From Girardinichthys multiradiatus (Eukaryota; Chordata; Actinopteri; Cyprinodontiformes; Goodeidae), in the NCBI RefSeq assembly GCF_021462225.1, contig NC_061811.1, positions 24,761,663-24,825,662 on the forward strand: 64,000 nt of DNA, given 5' to 3'. Below the pieces are notes generated by a model. The model had not been told where the DNA came from. It saw nothing but the letters and a program-made list of their open reading frames with translations, and ran no database searches. This document shows positions 11,526 to 19,979 of the stretch, in pieces. The position numbers and the translations under genes are program-made. Every line of letters starts with the position of its first letter. Position 1 is the first letter of the stretch.

Positions 11526-12184
11526 CTAATATCTTAGGCTGATTGAAGTATAAGTCGTGACTATAGGTAGTAAATGATCTAGATAACATACTCCAGACCA
11601 AGTAGCAGGCAGATACAGATATAATCTATTTCCACACATCCAACCAATGTTCTGAGGACATGAGAACCCATCTCTACTGGGAAAAGTAACAAGAACCCTG
11701 GTTAATTTACCTGCCATGCCATACAACTTACCTCCATCCGGTAAGGCTGTCCTGAAATAGTAGAAGGAACAGTTCTGATAGGACATGACTCAAATTTATG
11801 TCTGTTGATTAAAGCACATAAAACAGATATAATAGCTTCGCAACCTACTGTCTTCCCAAGGAAATAAGGTGTACTTTCCTCCTGTGTAATACAAATATCT
11901 GGATCTATAATCGGATTTCTAATACCCCGAATTCTATAAAGAGTTCCTGTAGACGCACACGTTAAATTAATCTCACTAGAAAATCTACTAACATTTCTGC
12001 TTTCCCTTACACTATTATTCCTCAGATTAGCCTTACATTGTCTTTGCTGTACCTTTCCCAAAATGAACACAAGAGTTATAAAAAGACTTGCAATACCAAT
12101 CATTAGCATCAGAACAGACCATCTTCCATTTAACTGCATCGTGACCTTAAAGTGGAATGTCCTTTCTTCTGGTACTGAAAGCAA
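11526..12184 (-). pseudogene. Retroviral envelope-like remnants
   Basis: Two overlapping minus-strand frames (11702-12184 and 11526-11786) lie between the nested Harbinger element and the polypurine tract, the position of env in a retrovirus. The first frame has a hydrophobic segment near its start (residues about 25-45, WSVLMLMIGIASLF), several Cys and N-glycosylation-type sites. The second ends with a pattern CGxxxYxxLPxxWSGxC, a cysteine arrangement that resembles the surface subunit of gamma-type envelopes. The shift between frames and missing 5' and 3' parts show that it is broken. Assignment rests on position and this motif, so it is moderate. Confidence 0.55.
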
Positions 12185-12265
12185 ACAGTTTTTTCCAAAG
12201 AAAACAAATTATAAACACAACTTAAAAAACAAAAAATCCTGCTGTCTCTCCTGAGTGGTCAGGTC

Positions 12266-12422
12266 AATAAATGGTCAGTTTTATGTAATCCAACTGTATC
12301 GCTGGAGAGTGTGATTGAGAATAAATAAGCTTTACAATATGAATTTTTAATGAAGAAATGTGCTATATGTTTTAAAAGTTTATTTATAATTCAGTTAGCA
12401 TTATAATTTCAGATTCCAGGTA
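12266..12422 (+). repeat. Left inverted arm of the Harbinger segment
   Basis: Begins AATAAATGGTCAGTTTTATG and pairs with 15148-15304. The low divergence suggests a young duplication or gene conversion between arms. Confidence 0.92.
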
Positions 12423-13238
12423 AACCCGACGAGGAATACACCTCCAAATGTAAGTGAATCTCAGTAAAGAAGTTAAAAGTTTGAAAGAGCTTGTTTTAGA
12501 CATTTGCATAGAAATATTTTCTTCAAATTAAGACAAATGTGAAATTAAAAAAGGCTTTATTTTTGCTCTGATATTAAGCAAGATATTTTTTTTTTTAGGT
12601 ACAAAGGAGCAGACAGGCCAGTTTATTAAGCTCAGGGATGAGAACCACCACCTTTTTACTGGAGCTAAAAACTCAGCCACCGTGGCTTGGAGGTACAATA
12701 ACAACATTCTTTGCAGTCAGTTTCTGTCCAGTTTTAATAACTCCTATCTTTCTAACTTTCATAAATATCCATCCAGTGATTAACATACTTTTTTCGGTTT
12801 AGGACAATTCTGGAGAAGATGGACCAACAGGGGAAGGTCACCCCCTTTGCAGGACAAAACAATGTGGGACAATTTGAAAAAAAAAAAAGAATTTAGATTA
12901 TGTTCAGAACTTCTCATGTCACACACAAATAAAAAAATATTTCTAAAAGTCTTGTTGGTTTCTCTGTTTAGTCAACTCTTTTTTTTTATTCCATCTAACT
13001 TTAGGATTGTAAGTATCCAGGGTCAGGAGAGGGAGTCAGTGAAAAGCCCACTGCTGCTACTAGGCCCTGGTTTGTCCTTATGGATGAGGTGTTGGGTCAG
13101 AGGTCTTCCACAACACCTCCTGTCCTAATTGCCTCCATCCCTGAGGACACTCCAGGGCCAAGCGGAGCGGTGGACAACCAGATGGAGAAGGAAGACAGTG
13201 AGCCAACAGGAAGGGGTCAGAAAAGAAAGACATTTTAA
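12420..13238 (+). pseudogene. Harbinger Myb/SANT-like DNA-binding protein
   Basis: Harbinger elements encode a Myb-like protein that helps bring the transposase to the nucleus and the transposon ends. Exons seen: 12420-12449 (KPDEEYTSK), 12599-12692 (GQFIKLRDENHHLFTGAKNS), an exon from 12804 (ILEKMDQQGKVTP then WDNLKKK in another frame), and 13005-13238 (starting CKYPGSGEGVSEKP and ending GRGQKRKTF, stop 13236-13238). The splice phases agree. One single-base frameshift near 12850-12865 breaks the third exon. The last exon is intact. Confidence 0.8.
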
Positions 13239-13707
13239 ACAGAATGGGGGAAGAAAACATTCAAACAGATCAAGATTACAAGACAAAAGGCATAAAATAA
13301 AACTATGTACAAGTATTTACAATGGCGACAACAGGATCAACCTGAGTGACTGGTTCCTGGAAAAACCTCTTCAACAGAACAAAGAGGCAGATGTCTTTGT
13401 GAACAGAAAGTCTGGCGGTGTGGCTAAATCTCTCACAAGGTCAGAGACTTGGATGGGACGCTGCAACTGAGATCTGTGGTTAGTCTTTCTGGATGGTGAG
13501 CGAAGCATCACACAGGTGGTCTGCAGATGTTTGTGATTCCTCTCTCCACTGTCCACGGTATCGTCCATCAAGTGGGTTTAAAGGGCTGGCTGAATTGACG
13601 GCTGCCACATCACTAAGAGGTAATCGAAAAAATTCAGAATTAGAAGATGGTGCTCACAAAATATTACAATTAGTTATACCCCAAAAACATTAATCACATC
13701 TATAATA

Positions 13708-14808
13708 TTATACTTGGCTGACACAGTAGTCATGTTCTGGTGGTACCTCCTCCAGGGTGGACACCTCAGCTGAAAGCTGGTCCTGCCAGAGAGCAACGCT
13801 GACTGCCTCAGTCCAAACCTCACCCTCATCCTCTTCTACAGCCTCCTCTGGGTCATCCTCTGGGGCCATGACATCCCCAGCACCAAGGCAGATGTTGTGG
13901 AGGATGGCGCATGCTGTTATGACCTGAAAACAATTTAAAAGAGGGTGCATATATATGTGTATATATTATGTATAATGTATATATAAAATGGATCTAGGTC
14001 AAGACTTACGTGAGGTACAAAGGTGTCATGCACCTCCAGCGCTTGCAGGAAGATGGCCCTGAATCTGGTTTTCATCATTCCAAAAACATGCTCTATTATA
14101 GAGCGTGTTTTTGGAATGATGGCTGTTAAAGCGCTGGGCTCCCACACCTTGTCTTGTCCTCTTGTAGGGAGTGATGAGGGGGAGTGGATATTGGAGGCAT
14201 GGGTACCCTCCATCAGCAAGGATAAAATGCCCTGGAGGAGGATAAACTGTACAGTGGGCTGTGGCGGAGCACTCTAGAGTCATGCACTGACCCTGGCCAG
14301 CCCACATACGTATCAATAAAATGGCTCTCAGAAACTGCCAGCATGATTATGGAAGGGAAGAGTTTCCTGTTCCTGTAGCACTGACCATCAAGGCTGCTTG
14401 GACACCTGAAGTGGATATGGCAACCGTCAATTGCACCCACAGCTTTAAGAAAAACTCTGTGGCGTGCCAGCCCTGCAAACTCACGGGACACTGCCTTAAG
14501 TCCTCAGGGGTCTTTAGAAGGTAGATGACCTGGTGACGAATAGCCACGATCTCCTCTGTAACTCTGTGGACGATGCGATGGACAGTAGAGCGAGGCATCC
14601 CAAACAGTCTGCAGACCACTCTGTAGGATGTGCCACTTGCCACCAAGAAAAGAAAAACCAAGGTCTCAATAGTAGCACCCATCCATGTTGCCTATCCTGG
14701 TGCAAAAGATTAAGCAGCACTGCCAGAGACTCCCTGCTCAGCTGAAAATCAGGCCTGGTGTCCTCCTGGTCGAAGAAGCGTTTCAGGACTGGGACACTCA
14801 GGTTGATC
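13708..14808 (-). pseudogene. Harbinger (HARBI1-like) transposase, frameshifted
   Basis: Two exons on the minus strand, 14808-14010 and 13923-13708, are joined by a GT-AG intron with donor GTAAGT. The first begins with DFQLSRESLAVLLNLL and a helix-turn-helix (FGMPRSTVHRIVHRV). The catalytic residues are visible: Asp in GAIDGCHIHF, Asp in PGSVHDSRVL, Glu in RSIIEHVFGMMKTRF. The second exon starts ITACAILHNICLG and ends in an acidic tail. About four frameshifts (near 14690, 14480, 14250 and 14140) split the frame, so this copy is dead. All domains remain recognisable. Confidence 0.88.
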
Positions 14809-15023
14809 CTGCAGTAAAGGGGTCTGGTCTAGAAAAGGGAAGAATGGAGATGGAAAAACACATTATTTTTAAGGCATACTTCTGGATATTTTAAGTGATC
14901 AAAGCAAGAAGATACTAATACACCAAAAACACTGCATTATTATATAATTATCTAAGAACAGCCAGAGGGGATCAAATACTTTATAATTCCCATATATCTT
15001 AAAATTTAAAGTTGTTGTTTATA

Positions 15024-15046
15024 ATATATATATATATATATATATA
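15024..15046. repeat. (TA)n microsatellite
   Basis: About eleven TA dinucleotides in a row inside the Harbinger segment. Confidence 0.95.
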
Positions 15047-15147
15047 AAATATGTCAACATACATTAGCCATAAAGTTGCTATCTCTTTGTTTATTGGCTA
15101 GTTAAATCAAACATCTTTTTTACCTGAACATGATTGTCTCTGGATTG

Positions 15148-15304
15148 TACCTGGAATCTTAAATTATAATGCTAACTGAATTATAAATAAACTTTTAAAA
15201 CATATAGCACATTTCTTCATTAAAAATTCATATTGTAAAGCTTATTTATTCTCAATCACACTCTCCAGCGATACAGTTGAATTACATAAAACTGACCATT
15301 TATT
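15148..15304 (-). repeat. Right inverted arm of the Harbinger segment
   Basis: Reverse complement of 12266-12422 with about two mismatches. It ends CTGACCATTTATT. Confidence 0.92.
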
Positions 15305-15968
15305 TTGGTTAACCTTAATATCACCTGAAATGTTAAATCGATTTTCAGTAACAATTAAAATAATAACATAAACTGTTAGAAATCACTTGTGTTAAATGTT
15401 CACTGTGATGACTGCCAGCGGGAGCTTAGTGCCGATAGTCCGGTCAGATCTCTACCGGGCTAGCTCACCTCACCGCCGGTAGGGCTGGCGAGGCGAGCCG
15501 GTTACTACGCCGGGAACGGAAAACTCCGAACACGTGGGAGCACATTTGAAATTAAGCGATGTCTAGATAAATCAAGCAGATATTTCACGTCTACATAATT
15601 ATATTCCCGCACTAAAAACATTGTAGAACTTAATTTGTGTCACAGAAAGTGTAATTTTCCACAATTTACTCACAGCTTTTGTTGCTATGGTCCGCCATGG
15701 CTTCCCCTGCTTGACCAATCCGCTTCGACCCGCAATGAATGATGGGAAATGATGGGCCGCGAAGGATATTCACAACGCATCCTTTAAATCGGGCAAAATA
15801 AGGACACATTTGTCGGCAGCATTTGCTCGGAATGATTCATGAATTGGAACAGCCTTCGTTGCCGCGCTGTGACGTAATCGGCCTACAAATACGGCCTTCG
15901 AAGGATGCAGCCCTGAGGCTGACTTCCGGGTCAGCCTCGGCGTTGGTACATTCCCTTTCCGGTTGATT
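15305..15968. other. GC-richer spacer with a possible minus-strand first exon
   Basis: The block 15420-15540 is GC-rich and CpG-containing compared with its surroundings. On the minus strand near 15700 a short frame MADHSNK follows a start codon in good context and is followed by a GTGAGT donor, which could be the first exon of a Harbinger gene. Around 15760-15920 the word GCATCCTT and its complement recur, but I could not resolve ends of a separate element. Confidence 0.4.
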
Positions 15969-16408
15969 TTCTGAAATGTAAATTTGTTTTCTGAAATGTA
16001 AAAGTGTTTTCTGAAATGTAAATTTGTTTTCTGAAAGGTAAATTTGTTTTCCGAAATGTAAATTTGTTTTCTGAAATGTAAAAGTGTTTTCTGAAATGTA
16101 AATTTGTTTTCTGAAATGTAAATTTGTTTTCTGAAATGTAAATTTGTTTCGCATCTTGTTAAATTGTTTTCTGAAATGTAAATTTGTTTTCTGAAATGTA
16201 AAAGTGTTTTCTGAAATGTAAATTTGTTTTCTGAAATGTAAAAGTGTTTTCTGAAATGTAAATTTGTTTTCTGAAATGTAAATTTGTTTTCTGAAATGTA
16301 AATTTGTTTTCCGAAATGTAAATTTGTTTTCTGAAATGTAAAAGTGTTTTCTGAAATGTAAATTTGTTTTCTGAAATGTAAATTTGTTTCGGTACTTGTA
16401 AAAGTGTT
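15969..16408. repeat. 20-bp minisatellite, about 22 units, two unit types
   Basis: The unit TTTTCTGAAATGTAAATTTG repeats with an alternative form in which AAATTTG is replaced by AAAAGTG. A few units carry single-base changes (TTTTCCGAAATGT). Two units, near 16149 and 16390, have a different core beginning GTTTCG. Because 20 is not a multiple of 3 and the unit has no stop in the minus-strand readings, all three minus frames are open across most of it. I regard the reading frames as a by-product of the repeat, not as genes. Confidence 0.97.
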
Positions 16409-17782
16409 TTGCACCCCCCGGCCACCGTAGTCATGGCACACAGTTCTCTATCAGTCCAAAAAACAACCAGGGCCTTCCCCGGTCTGTTGGTGAGACATTG
16501 AATCATTCTTTGTCCACTTTAACTTCTCCAGGAGGGAGAAAGAAGAAACTTTGCTCCGGTTTCTCTTCTGCCCGCATAAGATGCTTTCAATATAAATCCA
16601 GTGTATCGCTCTTCTGGCTCTTGCAAACAGCATGGATCTTTGTCCATCTCAGTGGGTTCAGACTTCTTCTGAGTTTCGTTTTTTTTTTTAATAGAAACTC
16701 ACACTGCGATTTTCAACATGCAGGAAGGCAGATCTCTCTCTTTCAGGCCGTGCCGGAGAAGCGTCTCTGGTGGAGTAGCCATGGAGAAGGGCAGGTTTCT
16801 AAAATCCAGACTCAAAAACGCAGATGTTGAACTCAAATCCCATATATGTGTGTATTTGTGTGTGAGAGAGGCAGAAGAAAAGTTTAGTATAGGTTCAGAT
16901 TTTGCACAAAGAAATATTATCAGTCAGTCAGTCAGTTGTTCACCTGCCTGTCACTTCCTTTCACAACATGCATTATACTCCTTTCTAAAACAACTCTTTT
17001 CGACTCTCTAATGTCCCTTTTCACTTTTACCTTCTTTTCCGACTGATCGCAATATTTAAGACAAACAAAACTTCCTTCAGGAAAGTTTTAACTCTTTAAC
17101 CCCTTAATTGATGCACTCTGTGCCTTTTAATCTTTTCCTTATGTTTTTTTTTTTTTCCATCAACTGTTTTACTTGAAACTATTTAACTTATTTACACTCA
17201 AACTTCCACGCTGTGAAAAACCAAACTTATCTTCCAAATTAAAGCACATTTAACACAATCATCCCCACTTTTTCCTCTCATTATTTTATAAATCAGAGTA
17301 TGAAGAAGGAGACACCCCTGATGCCTCAAGGTTCTGGAACAATTTTTTTCCCCTTTTTACCCGTTCAGCAGCACGTCTGCCGTCTGGCTTTTCTCCTTTA
17401 TGAGGTGTAGAAAATTGCTAAAAACCACCCGCAAAACCCTGTGTTCTGCTTTATCTCATTGTTACCAATGAGAACCTCCCTGCCATTCTTTTACAGGGTG
17501 ACCTGGCCCTCAGCTGATGTCCTCCATCTCGCAACTCTGGAACCTAATTAATTAGTTAGGAGATGATGGTTAATGTGCAATAAAAATAATAATATACATT
17601 ATATCATACAGAGCAACTTCTCACCCAGATATATTTGAAGACAAATAGTTCGGATCCAATCGGCCAGAAGCCGCAGGCGGGCACCCGGACTCTCTTCCCG
17701 TAATATGGAAGTGGACTGAGAACAACTCCCAGGCTGGCCAGGCGTCCGTGTCCCCGTCCTGCGGTCTCCTCTGGCACGTTAG
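16409..17782 (-). other. Retroelement leader region without recognised genes
   Basis: Sequence between the minisatellite and the primer-binding-site candidate. I find no gag-like zinc knuckle, capsid motif or pol motif in any minus-strand frame. It holds a short GTCA repeat near 16920 and poly-T tracts. It is either untranslated leader or remnants too eroded to read. Confidence 0.45.
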
Positions 17783-17800
17783 ATCCTGTTCGTGACGCCA
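17783..17800 (-). other. Primer-binding-site candidate
   Basis: On the minus strand this reads TGGCGTCACGAACAGGAT, starting with the TGG that pairs with a tRNA CCA end, four bases inside the 5' LTR edge. The general form resembles retroviral primer binding sites. I could not name the tRNA. Confidence 0.6.
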
Positions 17801-17804
17801 AAAT

Positions 17805-18228
17805 TGTTGTGGAATTTTCTTATCAAAGTGGGTAGAAGTTGACTCATAACAAGAGAAAATCCGGACTTTGTCTTTATAAGTTTTATTCAAAGGCATTCAG
17901 CATTTGAAGACCCTGACACTGAGGTTAGTCAGTGAAACAGAGCCCCGATCAACATTTACACACAGTATTTATACCAGAACATGACAGTGTTATCTCAACT
18001 TCAAAGAGTCTGTGTTTTATGACCCCAGACCCTTCTCGGGTTCATAGGTGACAAAGTTATCTGGGAACCCATCTGTCCTTCCCAACACATCATCCTAACT
18101 GTGGGTTTTAACCATTAAACTTCTGATAATGGCTTTTACAGCTTACTCCCTAACACAGATGTTCACTGGAGTGAGGTAAACCAAAGGTCACACACTTTGG
18201 AACACTTAATAAAAGAATTTCCATTACA
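17805..18228 (-). repeat. 5' LTR of the retroelement
   Basis: Direct repeat of 10994-11413. The minus strand has the same TATA-like box and an AATAAA (complement of 17882-17887). Its outer edge lies only about five bases beyond the stop codon of the zinc-finger gene at 18233. Confidence 0.87.
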
Positions 18229-18232
18229 CATG

Positions 18233-19661
18233 TTATAATACATACAGTACATGTTGTGAGTGCAGGAGCAACATGTGATTACAGTGAGGACACTGCACCG
18301 AAACTAGCTTTGTAGTGACAACCCTTGGATTTGAACGGTTCAGTACATTTTGTTCAGAATGTTGGCTTTGTGGTTGAATGTGTGCTTCCAGTGTGTGAGA
18401 TGGGACTTCTGAGGGAGCAGATGTTGATGCGGCTGAGGGGCCTGATGTAGCTGGAGCAGATGTTGATGCGGCTGAGGGGCCTGATGTAGCCGGAGCAGAT
18501 GTTGATGCGGCTGAGGGGCCTGATGTAGCTGGAGCAGACGTTGATGCGGCTGAGGGGCCTGATGTAGCTGGAGCAGATGTTGATGCGGCTAATGGCAGGG
18601 ATGAGGCATCTTGGCAATGGATATCCAAATGTTTTAAGATACCATTTTTATTTATGTACGTCTTTGAGCAGTGACAACAATGAAAGTGTTTAGCCTTTCC
18701 CGCACAACCAAGTCCACAGCTGTATATTATGTAGTCTATAAAGAACAAAAGACATGACTGTGATGTAAAAATCAATGACTCACAATTCGTAACAAAGACT
18801 TGTAAACGTACCCAGACATACCTCTATGATTGACTGCTTTGAGCAAGTGACTGGCAAGATGTGTAGCCATTTGTGAATAACCAGCAGGTCTATATAACTC
18901 TGGGGTACAGAAGGGACATTGATACAGGTCTGGATTTTCCAAGCTGGGAACAGGTCGAGGTTTTTCATCTCCTTTACGGTGCACTGTTATATGCTGTATA
19001 AAAATGTTTTTTAAAAAAAAGTGTAAGAATATTCAAAAAGACCACCAAGGGTACCATTTAAAATGTTTCTCTTATAGCTAAGCAAAAGAAAAATTGACAA
19101 ATCCTAATTTGCAAATAAATATATATTTTACATGTATAACAAATTATATGACTGCAAATATTTTTAGTTAAGCCACATTGACACTTAATTTGCACAGAAG
19201 CCAGAGAACCATGACAGTGTTTTCCTATATCCACTTTATTTTGAATAATCAGTTGTGAGAATTATTTGGAAATATTTATTTTAATATCAACCTTACGTGA
19301 TAGTCTGTTCAAATCCTGTGACGTTCTCCACTGCCATCTAGCAGACCGTAAATATAAAAGGGCGACTTTCCATTTACAAATCCCCAAAAACCTCAATGTG
19401 GAGGTCAACACTCCACCCATCTCCAAAATATATGACTAAATTTACAAAACTATTTTATATTTTATTTTTTTTCACTCTTCGACGTCGCTACGAACACGTT
19501 TGAAACGTTAGTACGATAGATTTCCTTTCTCCACTTACATTTTAAATCTGTACTTTTTCACCTACAAATTTGTACATGTAGGCTTCATAATACAAACTGA
19601 CAACCTTAAAAATATAATTTCGAAAATTAACTTAATGACTTAATAATTGAGTTACCTTCAT
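18233..19661 (-). CDS. Small uncharacterised zinc-finger protein with 13-residue repeats
   Basis: Three exons join in phase on the minus strand: 19661-19656 (ATG AAG, followed by GTAACT), 18993-18822, and 18735-18233 with stop at 18233-18235, giving 226 residues and no breaks. I do not recognise a named gene. Exon 2 holds a C2H2-type unit (YQCPFC, then MATHLASH). Exon 3 begins with a Cys/His-rich unit (YSCGLGC, HFHCCHCSKTY, LKHLDIHC), then about four and a half copies of STSAPATSGPSAA, then a Cys-pair tail (CPHCNHMLLLHSQH). Families like this occur in many copies in fish and may be transposon-linked, but I cannot prove this. The gene is head-to-head with senp2 and its stop is followed at once by an LTR. 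Confidence 0.62.
18416..18595 (-). repeat. 39-bp coding tandem repeat
   Basis: About four and a half copies of a 39-bp unit (plus-strand core GCGGCTGAGGGGCCTGATGT) differ by only a few bases. Because 39 is divisible by 3, each unit adds 13 residues to the zinc-finger protein without changing frame. Confidence 0.92.
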
Positions 19662-19979
19662 TCTGCGCTTCTCCGTAAAACTTCGTACAGGTTAGCTCTG
19701 GTTAGCTCTGCATTGATGCCTCCGTGAAAAACAGAGGACATAAAGCCAACCAATCAGAACCCCTTCTCATTGCCACTAACAAAAACATTCGCGCTTTGTG
19801 AAAACGTCACACTGACGGAGTGACGCACATCCTCTGCGTTTCAACACACCAATGCTAACGCTAGGCTAAAGCACCTATAGCCGTTGTGTCGTAGATTGCT
19901 GTTTGAGGCTTTAACCTGCGAAGAAATAGTCCTGGCCTGGGCAGAAGACCTCGTTCCATTTTTCTCGTATTTGTCTGGG
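19662..19979. promoter_or_regulatory. Shared head-to-head promoter region
   Basis: The start codons of the minus-strand zinc-finger gene (19661) and plus-strand senp2 (19980) are about 320 bases apart. The interval is richer in CpG than nearby DNA and includes both 5' untranslated regions. No TATA box is obvious. A bidirectional promoter is inferred from spacing alone. Confidence 0.5.

Larger units (their letters stand above)
12266..15304. mobile_element. PIF/Harbinger element nested in the retroelement
   Basis: The interval carries both genes typical of Harbinger transposons: a Myb-like DNA-binding protein on the + strand (12420-13238) and a DDE transposase on the - strand (13708-14808), facing each other. 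It is bounded by inverted repeats of 157 bp (12266-12422 and 15148-15304) with only about two mismatches. To the left is retroelement env-like sequence and to the right DNA with a possible minus-strand first exon near 15700, so the true transposon may extend past 15304. Both genes have frameshifts. Confidence 0.82.
10994..18228 (-). mobile_element. Endogenous retrovirus-like LTR element, internally rearranged
   Basis: Two direct repeats of about 420 bp (10994-11413 and 17805-18228) share most of their sequence and have TG...CA ends. Read on the minus strand, the order is 5' LTR (17805-18228), primer-binding-site candidate (17783-17800), leader, env-like remnants (11526-12184), polypurine tract (11414-11425), 3' LTR (10994-11413). 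I find no gag or pol. The interior holds a nested Harbinger element (12266-15304) and a 20-bp minisatellite (15969-16408), which account for much of the length. I see no clear target-site duplication. The element is a defective old copy. Confidence 0.85.

Noticed and set aside
15969..16408. Regular short repeats suggesting a CRISPR-like array
   Set aside because: The units are contiguous with no unique spacers, in a vertebrate genome. It is a minisatellite.
15770..16506. Long open frames with KQIYISENKFTFQK-type repeats
   Set aside because: They are produced by the stop-free 20-bp minisatellite in three frames. There is no independent evidence of a protein.
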